Shown here piece by piece: positions 45,167-54,622 of a DNA stretch of 64,000 nucleotides (position 1 is its first letter; each line of letters opens with the position of its first letter). Both the position numbers and the translations under genes were made by a program. The notes under the pieces are model-generated. The model saw nothing but the letters and a program-made list of their open reading frames with translations. It searched no databases and had not been told where the DNA came from. Source of the stretch: Albibacterium sp035514885 (GTDB lineage: Bacteria > Bacteroidota > Bacteroidia > Sphingobacteriales > Sphingobacteriaceae); contig NZ_DATJCH010000022.1 in the NCBI RefSeq assembly GCF_035514885.1, positions 1-64,000 of the forward strand, in the 5' to 3' direction.

Positions 45167-46057
45167 TTACAACCATTTTTTCCTTTTAAACCAAAGATAA
45201 ATTATGACGGTAATCGCAAGAATTACTATAATTACTGCCGGGTATGACCATTTATAATGCAGTTCTGGCATAAAATCGAAATTCATCCCATAAAGGCCTA
45301 CAATAAAAGTGGGCGGAAGTAAAAATACAGAAAAGATAGTCAAGACTTTCATCACCTCATTTGAGTTCTTCGAAGACAACGAAAGATAAATATCAAGCAA
45401 ATGAGTAGAATCTTCATGTGCCTGTTCAAAGAGCGTACTCAATTTTAAATGCAGGTCTTTCAGGTCTTGCAAAACAACTATATCATTATTCTCTATGGGA
45501 ATCTTATTAATCACTTCCTTTGTCAATAAAACCAAGCGCATGCAAACCGATGCCTTACGTCGGATAAGGTATAAATCCTTTAATATTTCCTTTGTCAACG
45601 GCTTCAAAAAGATCATTTCTTCATACTTGTCAATATGCTCAGAAAGAGAAGTGACAGTATTTTCATAAGACTGCAAAATATACCAGTTAATGTTTGTTAC
45701 CAATTCAACACTGCTATCATAACTACTAGCTTCGAAAATTTTCTTTAAAAAGGGTTGTTTAATACGATGTACAGTTACAACCAGATCGGCATTGTAGAAA
45801 ATAGCAACTTTACTACTTATCCCCTGTACGGTATGTGACTCAACAGGAATATCATTTAATAATATACGGGTAATTGCAAATTGCATATTTCCCAAATTCT
45901 CATTTTTAGGAAGATGATCAGGCTGCAAACAATCGCGCAAAGTATACTTATGTAATTTGAATTGCTTGCTTATTTGTTTAATCTCAGCTTCTGACGGATT
46001 TGAAACATCAATCCATTTGAAACTCTGAGACTCCTTACTTAAATCAACAATTGCCAT
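45167..46057 (-). CDS. corA: CorA-family magnesium/divalent cation channel
   Basis: The 296-residue protein has a soluble helical N-terminal domain and two C-terminal membrane helices. The selectivity motif YGMN lies after the first helix (FLLPPTFIVGLYGMNFDFMP), followed by the periplasmic loop and a basic tail. It forms pentameric Mg2+ or Co2+ channels in the inner membrane. A TATCTTTG box at 46078-46071 lies 13 bases before the ATG. The symbol is given by family; a zinc or nickel role is possible. Confidence 0.9.
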   Translation of the reverse strand: MAIVDLSKESQSFKWIDVSNPSEAEIKQISKQFKLHKYTLRDCLQPDHLPKNENLGNMQFAITRILLNDIPVESHTVQGISSKVAIFYNADLVVTVHRIKQPFLKKIFEASSYDSSVELVTNINWYILQSYENTVTSLSEHIDKYEEMIFLKPLTKEILKDLYLIRRKASVCMRLVLLTKEVINKIPIENNDIVVLQDLKDLHLKLSTLFEQAHEDSTHLLDIYLSLSSKNSNEVMKVLTIFSVFLLPPTFIVGLYGMNFDFMPELHYKWSYPAVIIVILAITVIIYLWFKRKKWL

Positions 46058-46070
46058 ATCGTTATTTTCT

Positions 46071-46078
46071 CAAAGATA
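46071..46078 (-). promoter_or_regulatory. Probable promoter -7 element of corA
   Basis: On the minus strand TATCTTTG is a perfect TAnnTTTG, just upstream of the ATG. The -33 box is weak. A very short leader would result. Confidence 0.4.
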
Positions 46079-46251
46079 AAATATTATTGCATTAAATAAT
46101 CCGTATTTATACTTATAAGAATTGGGATTTCTCACAAAAAGTAGATTAACAAAAACATAAAAATTATTTATCAGTTGATACTAATAATAGCGTAAATAAC
46201 ATGAATTGATATTACTTAATATAAGTTAAAATATAAGTTAAAAGGAAAATT

Positions 46252-46785
46252 ATGAAAAGACTAAGATTTTTAAGTACGGCCATTATTGCTTTAGTAACTG
46301 TGTTTGCCTTCCAATCATGCGATGATGATGATGTAGATAATATCCGGATTGACAACCAAACATTTGTGACAAAAGCATCAAATAGTAACACCTTTGAAGT
46401 TGCTGCAGGAACTTTGGCTATCACTAAGAGTGATAATCAACAGGTAAAAAACTATGGAAACAAAATGATCGAGGATCATACTGCCGTAGGAATTGAATTA
46501 TCAGCGCTTGCACAATCAAAAGACTGGACTATCCCAACAGAGTTAGAAGCACAAGAGAAAATTAAATTAGCGACACTTACAGCTTTAACAGGTACAGCTT
46601 TCGATAAGGAATATGCAAAAATAATGGTAGAATCACATGAAGATGCCATCAACCTCTTTACTACCGCTTCAGGTTCAAATGGTGTAATGGATATGGAATT
46701 AAAAAGTTTTGCTTCAGGAAAATTGCCAGCACTAAAAACACATCTTGAAGAGGCTCAAATCTTGAAGACTGAAGTAAACAACTAA
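46252..46785 (+). CDS. DUF4142 lipoprotein (first of two)
   Basis: The 177-residue protein has a lipoprotein signal ending FQSC (C23) followed by an Asp run, then a ferritin-like helical DUF4142 domain with NYGNKMIEDHTAVGIEL, AFDKEYAKIMVESHEDAI and LKTHLEEAQ. The conserved His/Glu residues could bind metal, but the function is unknown. The gene is preceded by two tandem copies of ATATAAGTTAAA-like sequence and AAAGGAAAA. It is followed by a homologue and is divergent from corA. Confidence 0.85.
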   Translation: MKRLRFLSTAIIALVTVFAFQSCDDDDVDNIRIDNQTFVTKASNSNTFEVAAGTLAITKSDNQQVKNYGNKMIEDHTAVGIELSALAQSKDWTIPTELEAQEKIKLATLTALTGTAFDKEYAKIMVESHEDAINLFTTASGSNGVMDMELKSFASGKLPALKTHLEEAQILKTEVNN

Positions 46786-46815
46786 TATTTGACACTTATT
46801 CTAAAACTAATTATT

Positions 46816-47418
46816 ATGAAAAAATTAAGCTATATAATCGTATTAGCAATGGTTGCATGGGGATTGCAGGCTTGTAATAACCGAAGCAAAGACAGTGTTG
46901 ATTTAGCCGAAGATGCCAACAGTACTAGCCAAGATTCCTCAGCTTTTAGAACTGTTCCTGACATGGGCGTGATAACAGGCGATAACTATAATGATGCTGA
47001 TTTTGCTGTTCAAGCCGCCGATGGCGGTATGGCAGAAGAACAATTAGGTACAATTGCATCAACAAAGGCTCAAGATCAAAGAGTAAAAGATTTCGGGCAA
47101 ATGATGGTTACAGATCATGGCAAGGCCAATGCTGAATTAATGGAGATAGCTAAACAGAAAAATATTGTTCTACCAACTACAATTAGCAGGGAGCACTCAA
47201 AACACATGGCAGATTTAAACACAAAAACCGGTGCTGATTTCGATAAAGAATATATGGATATGATGGTAAAAGATCATAAAAAAACTGTCCAGCTTTTTGA
47301 AACAGCAGAAGAACACGCAGAAGATGCAGATATTAAATCTTTTGCTGCTAAAACTCTTCCAACGTTAAAGCAACATTTACAATCCGCAGATTCAATAAAT
47401 AATAGTTTAAATCAATAA
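46816..47418 (+). CDS. DUF4142 lipoprotein (second of two)
   Basis: I chose the ATG at 46816 (MKKLSYIIV), giving 200 residues; the in-frame upstream start adds nine residues ahead of the signal. The lipobox is LQAC. The DUF4142 helices carry DFGQMMVTDHGKANAEL and DFDKEYMDMMVKDHKKTVQLF, parallel to the first copy. Identity with the neighbour is modest, so this is an old duplication or two recruited genes. The two are probably co-transcribed and end at the hairpin at 47450. Confidence 0.85.
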   Translation: MKKLSYIIVLAMVAWGLQACNNRSKDSVDLAEDANSTSQDSSAFRTVPDMGVITGDNYNDADFAVQAADGGMAEEQLGTIASTKAQDQRVKDFGQMMVTDHGKANAELMEIAKQKNIVLPTTISREHSKHMADLNTKTGADFDKEYMDMMVKDHKKTVQLFETAEEHAEDADIKSFAAKTLPTLKQHLQSADSINNSLNQ

Positions 47419-47449
47419 TCAGCCAAGTTAAAAACAGCATAAAAATAAT

Positions 47450-47484
47450 AAGAGGGGGTCTCAGAAAATCTGAGACCCCCTCTT
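47450..47484 (+). terminator. Long perfect hairpin after the DUF4142 pair
   Basis: AAGAGGGGGTCTCAGA pairs perfectly over 16 bases with its complement around an AAA loop, followed by ACTTTAAGTTTT, a modest T-tract. Likely terminator of the DUF4142 genes. Confidence 0.8.
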
Positions 47485-47618
47485 ACTTTAAGTTTTAAAT
47501 AATTAATTTTTTATTATGTAAATTTTCATTACTTTCGAACAAGCACAATGCGTCAAGAAGACACTAATGTTATTTGTCGCATAAACCACAGTAAACCATT
47601 ATATTAAATAGTCGAGGA

Positions 47619-48206
47619 TTGAAGGTACATACAAACGAGGATACTTTTTTATGGAATAAATTGAAGGGAGGCTGTACGATAGCTTTGGGCAATTTATATG
47701 ATCTCTATATTGATGAATTGTTTACATATGGATCCAAAATACACAATAATCGTGAATATGTAAAAGACTGTATACACGATATGTTCTTAGATCTGTATAA
47801 ATATCATAGAAATCTGGCAAAAACGGACAATATCAAATATTACCTACTTCTATCATTAAAAAGAAAAATCATTAAAAATATCCAATCAAATAGGAATCAT
47901 CAAGAAATAGATATACATAATACTAACGAACAAGAATTTTACATAGAGTCTATCGAACAAGAACTTATTAATGAAGAAAGCTTCGCCGAGAAAAGCTTAG
48001 AACTAATAAAGGCATTAAATCTTCTTCCACGAACTCAGAAGCAAGGCTTACATCTTCGTTATAACGAAAACAAATCGTATGAAGAAATAGCTAAAACAAT
48101 GAACATCACAGTTCAAACCTCACGAACCACAATTTATAGAGGAATAAAGTCATTAAGAAAACGATTGACGCTATTCATTATCATTCTCTCCAACATATCT
48201 TTTTAA
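47619..48206 (+). CDS. ECF sigma factor (SusC/D-associated type)
   Basis: The 195-residue protein has sigma region 2 (YVKDCIHDMFLDLYKYHRNL) and region 4 (LPRTQKQGLHLRYNENKSYEEIAKTMNITVQTSRTTIYRGIKSLRK). The only reasonable initiator in frame is TTG at 47619; an in-frame stop lies 27 bases upstream. The FecR-type anti-sigma gene follows, then SusC and SusD. Release from the anti-sigma factor by a signal from the SusC-like transducer would activate this locus. Confidence 0.87.
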   Translation: MKVHTNEDTFLWNKLKGGCTIALGNLYDLYIDELFTYGSKIHNNREYVKDCIHDMFLDLYKYHRNLAKTDNIKYYLLLSLKRKIIKNIQSNRNHQEIDIHNTNEQEFYIESIEQELINEESFAEKSLELIKALNLLPRTQKQGLHLRYNENKSYEEIAKTMNITVQTSRTTIYRGIKSLRKRLTLFIIILSNISF

Positions 48207-48323
48207 AGACGCCAATTTGCTTTGAAAGGACATTAAATATTATTTCTAAAAACTGTCTATAAAAGTATCTTTTCTTACTTATATATATAAAGACCAAACC
48301 TGATCACGTCTCTATATAAAATA

Positions 48324-49364
48324 ATGAAAGACAATAATACCACTGAAGGATCATCTTCTTTAACACAGGAAGAAAAAGACACGTTAAAAAAACGTATTGT
48401 TTATTCTATATTCTCATATAAAAGAAAGCTTAGAATTAAATATGCTATTGCTGCCAGTCTCATCCTGTTTCTATCTATAGGTTTATTTTTTCATCACAAT
48501 AAACCATCTGTATCTCAATCAATAATTAATGAAGAATACACTTCTAGACTTCAAAATCTAAGCATTGATACTTTACAAAATGTAACTCTTGTTTTAGGTG
48601 AAAACCAGAATATAGATATTACAGATGACAATTCAAGCATCTACTATTCTTCTACGGGTGAAAAAATAAGGATTGGCAATTCACAAGTTGTTGATGATAT
48701 TACTAGCGTGGCAATAAATACCATAATTGTCCCGTATGGCAAAAGAACGAAAGTTCGATTATCCGATAGCAGCATTGTTTGGCTTAATTCGGGTTCAAAG
48801 CTAGCTTACCCTGCAAGTTTCAATAAAGATAAAAGGAGAGTATATTTAGAAGGTGAAGCAATCTTTGATGTCGCTCATGATAAATCACATCCATTCACAG
48901 TTATTACAAAGGATTTCGAAATAGAAGTATTAGGAACAGTATTCAATGTAAGTAACTATCCAGATGATCTATCTATCAATACGGTTTTAAAAGATGGAAG
49001 CGTTAAAATTCAGTATAAAGGAAACTCAGTAACTGATCAAAGCATTATTATTAAACCAGGCACATTAGCCTCTTATTCTAAAGGCTCACGCAACATATCA
49101 ACAGCAACTGTTGATATCGACAAATACTTTTCATGGAGAGAGGGTATCATAATCTTCAAAAATGACAACTTAAAGGATATTATGAAACAAATATCCCGCT
49201 ATTACAATGCATCCATTGAGATTAAAAACAAGCAGCTTGAAAATCAAACATTCTCTGGTTCACTTGATCTAAAAGAAACCGTAGAACAAGTTCTGAATGT
49301 AATTAAAGAAACATCGGATTTCAAATTCGAAAAAATAACAAATAGCCAATTTATTATTAACTAA
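48324..49364 (+). CDS. FecR-family anti-sigma factor
   Basis: The 346-residue protein has a short cytoplasmic N-terminus, one membrane helix (about residues 40-57), and a periplasmic FecR domain with VPYGKRTKVRLSDSSIVWLNSGSKLAYP, then the C-terminal domain that contacts the STN domain of the receptor. It would hold the ECF sigma factor inactive until the SusC-like transducer binds ligand. It lies 118 bases after the sigma gene. Confidence 0.9.
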   Translation: MKDNNTTEGSSSLTQEEKDTLKKRIVYSIFSYKRKLRIKYAIAASLILFLSIGLFFHHNKPSVSQSIINEEYTSRLQNLSIDTLQNVTLVLGENQNIDITDDNSSIYYSSTGEKIRIGNSQVVDDITSVAINTIIVPYGKRTKVRLSDSSIVWLNSGSKLAYPASFNKDKRRVYLEGEAIFDVAHDKSHPFTVITKDFEIEVLGTVFNVSNYPDDLSINTVLKDGSVKIQYKGNSVTDQSIIIKPGTLASYSKGSRNISTATVDIDKYFSWREGIIIFKNDNLKDIMKQISRYYNASIEIKNKQLENQTFSGSLDLKETVEQVLNVIKETSDFKFEKITNSQFIIN

Positions 49365-49493
49365 ACCCAAAGAAATATGAAATAAACACCAAACTAACCT
49401 AACTAAAAAAGTCAGAAGATGCGCTAACATCCTCTGACAGTCAATTAACATCGCTGAAATCCAGCAATACTAAAATTTAAGAAAAACAAAATT

Positions 49494-52400
49494 ATGAATA
49501 AAAATCGTATTGCCCCCAAAAACTGGGAGAGGCGCCGAACTTTCAGGTTTAAATTATTAACCGCTATGAAAATATTTGTACTGTTGACTTGCATAGGATT
49601 AAGTTCTGCATACGCAAATTCATCCTACTCTCAAACAAAAATGGACGTTAAAGTGAAAAGCGTAGGTATTGAGGACTTATTTAAACAAATTCAAAACTCA
49701 AGTGAATACATCTTTTTTTACAAAGATGATATCTTAAATAAAAACAGAAAAGTATCTGTAGATATAAAAGGTGCAACTCTTCCTCAGATACTTGACGAAA
49801 TCTTTTATGATACTAATCTCGACTATAAGATTGATGACAGACAGGTTGTTATCAGGCAGAAAACAATTGTTCCATTAAAAGAATCTGTAGGCCCGAGTGT
49901 TCAGCTACAAAGATTTACTGTTTCAGGAACCATTGTTGACCAGCAAGGATTAGTAATGCCCGGAGCCAACGTTAAAGAAAAAGGAACTAATAATGGCATT
50001 GTCACCGATATAAATGGCAATTATTCTATTGAAGTAACCAATCGCAATGCAGTCCTTCAAATCTCTTATATAGGATACACCTTAAGAGAGGTTAGTGTTA
50101 ATGGACAAGATAGAATTAACGTTTCATTAAGTGAAGATGCAACAGCATTAGAAGATGTTGTTGTTGTAGGTTATGGAGTTCAGAGAAAAAGTGACTTAAC
50201 CGGATCTATATCTCAGGTAAAATCAGCTGATATAGAAAACCGTACTGTTACCACCGCACAACAAGCCTTACAGGGTAAGGCTGCAGGTATTCAGGTAATA
50301 CAAACTTCTGGCGCACCCGGAAAAAATGCGACCGTGCGTATTCGGGGCTATAGCTCTAACTCAGCTTCTGAACCTTTGTATGTAGTCGACGGCTTAAGAA
50401 TAAGTGATATCGGTGCTATTGATCCAAATAACATCGAAAGTATGGAAATTCTTAAAGACGCTGCATCTGCCGCAATATATGGTGCAGAAGCAGGAAACGG
50501 AGTAGTCTTAATTACCACCAAAAAGGGAAAGGCTGGTAATGGAAAGATCACCTACGACTACATGTATTCCGTAAACGAGTTGAATAAGATTCCTAAAATT
50601 ATGAACTCCAATGAATATATAAATTACATGACTGAAGGAAATATTATCACACAGAATGAAATATCTTCTTTATGGGATGGTAAAACGAGCACTGACTGGA
50701 CAGACGTAGCTTTTGAAAATTCAGTTATGCAAAGACATAATCTTGGTTTTCAAGGAGGAAATGAAAAAGGTTCCTATTATGTATCGCTGTCACATCTGAA
50801 CCAAAATGGTATTATTAAAGGAGATAATGACGTATACAAACGTTTAACCGGAATGATTAATGCTGATTATAAGATAAAACCTTGGATAAAGATAGGAACA
50901 ACCAACGTTCTTGAGAAATGGGAAACTAAGTCAGTCTCTGAAAACTCAGAATATGGCAGTTTACTGGCATCCGTTCTAACCATGGACCCACTAACTCCGG
51001 ATGTATACGATGCTGATAAATTACCTCCATTCATGCAAAACCTTTTAGATAATGGAAGAGTATTGCTCAAAAATGCACAAGGTCAGTATTATGGGCTCTC
51101 TCAGATATTTGAATCTGAACAGGTTCACCCAGGAATTATGCGTGATAATAGTGTGGGAGATAATAGCGGATCAAATCTATTAGGAACTCTATTTGCAGAT
51201 ATCACTCCCATCAAGAATCTAACTTTTACATCGAAATTAGGATATAGGGGCTCATTCACCAACGGACACACTTTTGCAAAAATATATTATGCTAATGCTG
51301 TAACCAATAGAAATGACATCAACGTGAGCAGAACCTCAGCAAACAGCCTCTATTACCAATGGGAAAATTTTGCAAACTACAGCTTCAGTGTAAATGATCA
51401 TAATTTTACGGCACTGTTAGGTACTTCCTATCAGCATAATGAAAACACCTCTGTAAACGGTTCTGGAAATGCCATTACCAAAGACGATCCTTTATATTGG
51501 GATTTAGGTTACCTAACTCCTTCAGCTACCAAAACCGTGGGTGGAGGTTCAAGTTATGGGCGTAAAATGTCATATTTCGGACGTATCAATTATAATTATC
51601 TGGATAGATACCTATTTCAGGCATCGATTCGTAGAGATGCCAGCGATACATCCGTATTACCTTATGAAAACAGATGGGGAACTTTCCCGGCACTTTCTGC
51701 AGGTTATGTAATTTCTGAAGAAGACTTCTTCCCAGAAATCAGTGCACTTTCATTCCTTAAATTAAGAGCAAGTTGGGGACAAAATGGTAGTACTGGCCCA
51801 TTAGGTGGTTATGCATATAGGGCTGCCATAACTTCAGGAGGTAGCTATCCTTACTCTGATGCTATTGTTTATCAAGTTGCATCAGCTCCATCCCGCTTAA
51901 GTAACCCGGAATTGAAATGGGAAACCTCAGAACAATTAGACTTTGGTTTTGACCTTAGAGCATTCAACAATCGCTTATCGATGTCTTTTGACTATTATGA
52001 TAAAAAAACCAAAGATCTTTTAGTTGGAATTACTCCTCCTTACGAAACAGGTGTAAGTTCTACTACTGTAAACGCAGGTAATGTATCTAATAAAGGATTA
52101 GAATTGGAACTAGGATGGGCTGATCAAATCAATGATTTTTCATATGGTATCCGAGGTAACATAGCAACACTTAAGAATAAAGTAACCTATCTGGATCCTA
52201 GTATCTCAAGAATAAGTGGAGCTTCTTATCACACCAATCAAGGCATAACAGCCTTCGAAGAAGGTTTACCGGTATGGTATTTTAGAGGATACCAAATCGA
52301 AGACATCGACAACGCTACGGGAGATCCTATATTCAGAGATCAAATAACTGTTGATAGCAATGATGATGGAATCAAAGATAAAGCAGATGGAATCATTAAT

Positions 52401-52916
52401 GACGACGATAAAGTAATGATTGGAAGTGCAATTCCAGATTTTACATACGGAATTACACTATCAGCTGCTTATAAAGGATTTGACTTGACTGTCTTTGGTG
52501 CTGGCTCTAAAGGTAATGATATCTACAATGCTCTGACAAGGACAGACCGTCCCAGAGGAAATAAATTATCTGTTTTTTATGACGACCGCTGGACTCCAAC
52601 AAATCAAGATGCACAATATCCTCGTCCAAATGCAAACGGAGAAGATAAATACTGGATTAGTGACGCAGCAATCTTTGATGGTTCCTTCTTCAAAATCAAA
52701 CAAATACAAATAGGCTACAGTCTACCTCAAAAGTTCTCGAAAGGCTTCCTTAGCAATAGCAGAATTTATGTTTCTCTTGACGACTGGTTTACATTTACTA
52801 AGTATCCGGGCATGGACCCTGAAGCTTCGGCAGGTTCAACCTCTTCTCTAGGTGTAGACAAAGGTTCATATCCTATTTCAAGAAAAGCAGTAGTAGGTAT
52901 AAACTTAACTTTTTAA
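49494..52916 (+). CDS. SusC/RagA-type TonB-linked outer membrane transporter with STN domain
   Basis: The 1140-residue protein has a signal sequence (the true start may be the internal ATG before KIFVLLTCIG, residue 25). An STN domain (about 50-115) marks transducers that talk to FecR. A carboxypeptidase-like domain, the plug (VTTAQQALQGKAAGIQV, GANVKEKGT-type repeats) and a barrel follow. It imports oligosaccharides as a complex with the SusD-like lipoprotein encoded 10 bases downstream. Esterases downstream suggest an acylated plant glycan. Confidence 0.93.
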   Translation: MNKNRIAPKNWERRRTFRFKLLTAMKIFVLLTCIGLSSAYANSSYSQTKMDVKVKSVGIEDLFKQIQNSSEYIFFYKDDILNKNRKVSVDIKGATLPQILDEIFYDTNLDYKIDDRQVVIRQKTIVPLKESVGPSVQLQRFTVSGTIVDQQGLVMPGANVKEKGTNNGIVTDINGNYSIEVTNRNAVLQISYIGYTLREVSVNGQDRINVSLSEDATALEDVVVVGYGVQRKSDLTGSISQVKSADIENRTVTTAQQALQGKAAGIQVIQTSGAPGKNATVRIRGYSSNSASEPLYVVDGLRISDIGAIDPNNIESMEILKDAASAAIYGAEAGNGVVLITTKKGKAGNGKITYDYMYSVNELNKIPKIMNSNEYINYMTEGNIITQNEISSLWDGKTSTDWTDVAFENSVMQRHNLGFQGGNEKGSYYVSLSHLNQNGIIKGDNDVYKRLTGMINADYKIKPWIKIGTTNVLEKWETKSVSENSEYGSLLASVLTMDPLTPDVYDADKLPPFMQNLLDNGRVLLKNAQGQYYGLSQIFESEQVHPGIMRDNSVGDNSGSNLLGTLFADITPIKNLTFTSKLGYRGSFTNGHTFAKIYYANAVTNRNDINVSRTSANSLYYQWENFANYSFSVNDHNFTALLGTSYQHNENTSVNGSGNAITKDDPLYWDLGYLTPSATKTVGGGSSYGRKMSYFGRINYNYLDRYLFQASIRRDASDTSVLPYENRWGTFPALSAGYVISEEDFFPEISALSFLKLRASWGQNGSTGPLGGYAYRAAITSGGSYPYSDAIVYQVASAPSRLSNPELKWETSEQLDFGFDLRAFNNRLSMSFDYYDKKTKDLLVGITPPYETGVSSTTVNAGNVSNKGLELELGWADQINDFSYGIRGNIATLKNKVTYLDPSISRISGASYHTNQGITAFEEGLPVWYFRGYQIEDIDNATGDPIFRDQITVDSNDDGIKDKADGIINDDDKVMIGSAIPDFTYGITLSAAYKGFDLTVFGAGSKGNDIYNALTRTDRPRGNKLSVFYDDRWTPTNQDAQYPRPNANGEDKYWISDAAIFDGSFFKIKQIQIGYSLPQKFSKGFLSNSRIYVSLDDWFTFTKYPGMDPEASAGSTSSLGVDKGSYPISRKAVVGINLTF

Positions 52917-52926
52917 TTTAGAAATT

Positions 52927-54507
52927 ATGAAATCAAAAATATTTTATACAAGCCTGCTGTGCATGTTTATTATGCTTAGCAGCTGTAAAGATTCATTAAT
53001 AGTTCCACAGAAAGGAGCGACCAGTACAGAAGACTTTTACAAAACGGATAGTGATGCAAAAGAAGCTATTGCAGCGGTATATAATGCATGGCGGGCCTCA
53101 CAATACAATCAATTCTTTCTTAAGAACCTGCTATCCGATGATTTTATTACAGGAGGAGGAGCACGGGGAGATAACGCTCAATTTGAACAGGTGAACGAAT
53201 ATAACTTTAGTGCTGCAAGTACCACTGTAAGTGCCGTCTTTTCAAACTTTTATAATATTATCTATCTTTCCAATCAGGTAATCAACAATTTGGAACCAGA
53301 TACCGAAGTAAAAGCAAGAGCAAATGCAGAAGCAAAAGTTGTTCGTGCAGCTATTTATTTTGATCTAGTTACACTATGGGGCCCTGTACCTTTGGTAACT
53401 ACAGAATTAACTCCTAGTGAATACCAACAACCAAATGGTAACCTTGCAGATATCTGGAAACAGGTTGAAACAGATTATACAGAAGCCATTGCTAGTGGAG
53501 CGTTACCTAAAAAAGGCAGCGCTGAAAATTTAGCTGAACCCGCACGTTTAACTGAAGAAGCAGCCATTGCATTTCTTGGAAAAGCACAATTATTTCAGGG
53601 TAAAAATGCAGAAGCAGCAGCTACACTAAAAAGAATAATAACCCCTGGCAAATTCAGCTTATATGCAGACTATGAGAATGTGATACGCTCTGTATCTGAT
53701 TTTACCAACGAGACAATTTTTGAATTCAACTCCATTAATGACCCTGACAATGCATTTAACCAAGGTAATACAATTCTTGGAACCATGTTAGGCTACCGCA
53801 GTGATAAATTAAATTTAACAGGTTACTATTCAGGTATACACCCTATTTATCCAGCCGGATGGGGTTTCGCCAGTCCAAGAGTTGGTCTTTATAATGCTTT
53901 TGTTCAGATGGAAGGAACCTCTGGATACCGTTTAACCAATACCATTAAAACATATAAAGAGTTATTGGCTATGGGCATTAGTCTTAATCCGGGAACGGGC
54001 TTATATGGAAATGAAGGTTATTTCAACTGGAAACAACGCTATCTTGGTTCTGAATCAATAACAAATGCTAATGGGTATGCGTTAACTACTAATTACCGTG
54101 TAATGCGTTATGCTGAAGTTTTATTATTAGCTGCAGAAGCATCTGTAAAATCGGGTGATGCAGGAAGCGCACTTAACTATATAAACATAGTCCGTGACCG
54201 TGCTCATTTACCACTATTAGGTTCAGTTACCATAGATGACATCAAGAAAGAAAAACGTTTAGAACTTTGTTTTGAAGGTGTAAGATTCCAAGATCTGGTT
54301 CGGTGGGGAGATGCTAAAACTGCATTAGAAAACCAAGGAAAAAATGTACCGGTACTTTTTGGTGTTAAAGGAGATGGTTCATATGATGTACAATACCCTT
54401 ATACTAATACCGTCTTTGGGTTCGTGACAGGAAAACATGAATTACTTCCTTTCCCAGAACACGAAATGAATGTAAACAAACAAATCAATCAAAATAATAA
54501 CTGGTAA
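52927..54507 (+). CDS. SusD/RagB-type glycan-binding lipoprotein
   Basis: The 526-residue protein has a lipobox LSSC (C20) and the SusD helical fold with TPR-like repeats, including DFYKTDSDAKEAIAAVYNAWR near the start and the C-terminal LGSVTIDDIKKEKRLELCFEGVRFQDLVRWG. It sits on the surface as the lid of the SusC transporter and sets substrate preference. A hairpin follows it, possibly lowering expression of the downstream esterases. Confidence 0.93.
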   Translation: MKSKIFYTSLLCMFIMLSSCKDSLIVPQKGATSTEDFYKTDSDAKEAIAAVYNAWRASQYNQFFLKNLLSDDFITGGGARGDNAQFEQVNEYNFSAASTTVSAVFSNFYNIIYLSNQVINNLEPDTEVKARANAEAKVVRAAIYFDLVTLWGPVPLVTTELTPSEYQQPNGNLADIWKQVETDYTEAIASGALPKKGSAENLAEPARLTEEAAIAFLGKAQLFQGKNAEAAATLKRIITPGKFSLYADYENVIRSVSDFTNETIFEFNSINDPDNAFNQGNTILGTMLGYRSDKLNLTGYYSGIHPIYPAGWGFASPRVGLYNAFVQMEGTSGYRLTNTIKTYKELLAMGISLNPGTGLYGNEGYFNWKQRYLGSESITNANGYALTTNYRVMRYAEVLLLAAEASVKSGDAGSALNYINIVRDRAHLPLLGSVTIDDIKKEKRLELCFEGVRFQDLVRWGDAKTALENQGKNVPVLFGVKGDGSYDVQYPYTNTVFGFVTGKHELLPFPEHEMNVNKQINQNNNW

Positions 54508-54515
54508 TAATTTCA

Positions 54516-54550
54516 GCAGCATATTAAATATAAATATGCTGCCTGTTTTA
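54516..54550 (+). terminator. Hairpin between susD and the esterase genes
   Basis: GCAGCATATT (54516-54525) pairs with AATATGCTGC (54533-54542) around seven bases, followed by CTGTTTTAA. It is a probable partial terminator; the esterases may then be transcribed by read-through. Confidence 0.6.
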
Positions 54551-54580
54551 ATTCAAGCAAATAAATAAAATCATATACTT

Positions 54581-54622
54581 AAAATCAAAAAACCAACAAT
54601 GAAAATCAAAAAACCAACAATG
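54581..54622 (+). repeat. 21-bp tandem duplication over the esterase start
   Basis: Two perfect 21-base copies (54581-54601 and 54602-54622), each ending AACAATG, lie head to tail. The duplication creates two in-frame start codons, 21 bases apart. The upstream one would add MKIKKPT to the signal peptide. Confidence 0.85.

Noticed and set aside
46218..46245. Tandem ATATAAGTTAAA-like repeats before the first DUF4142 gene as a regulator site
   Set aside because: Only two A+T-rich copies exist in an already A+T-rich leader, so chance or slippage is enough to explain them.
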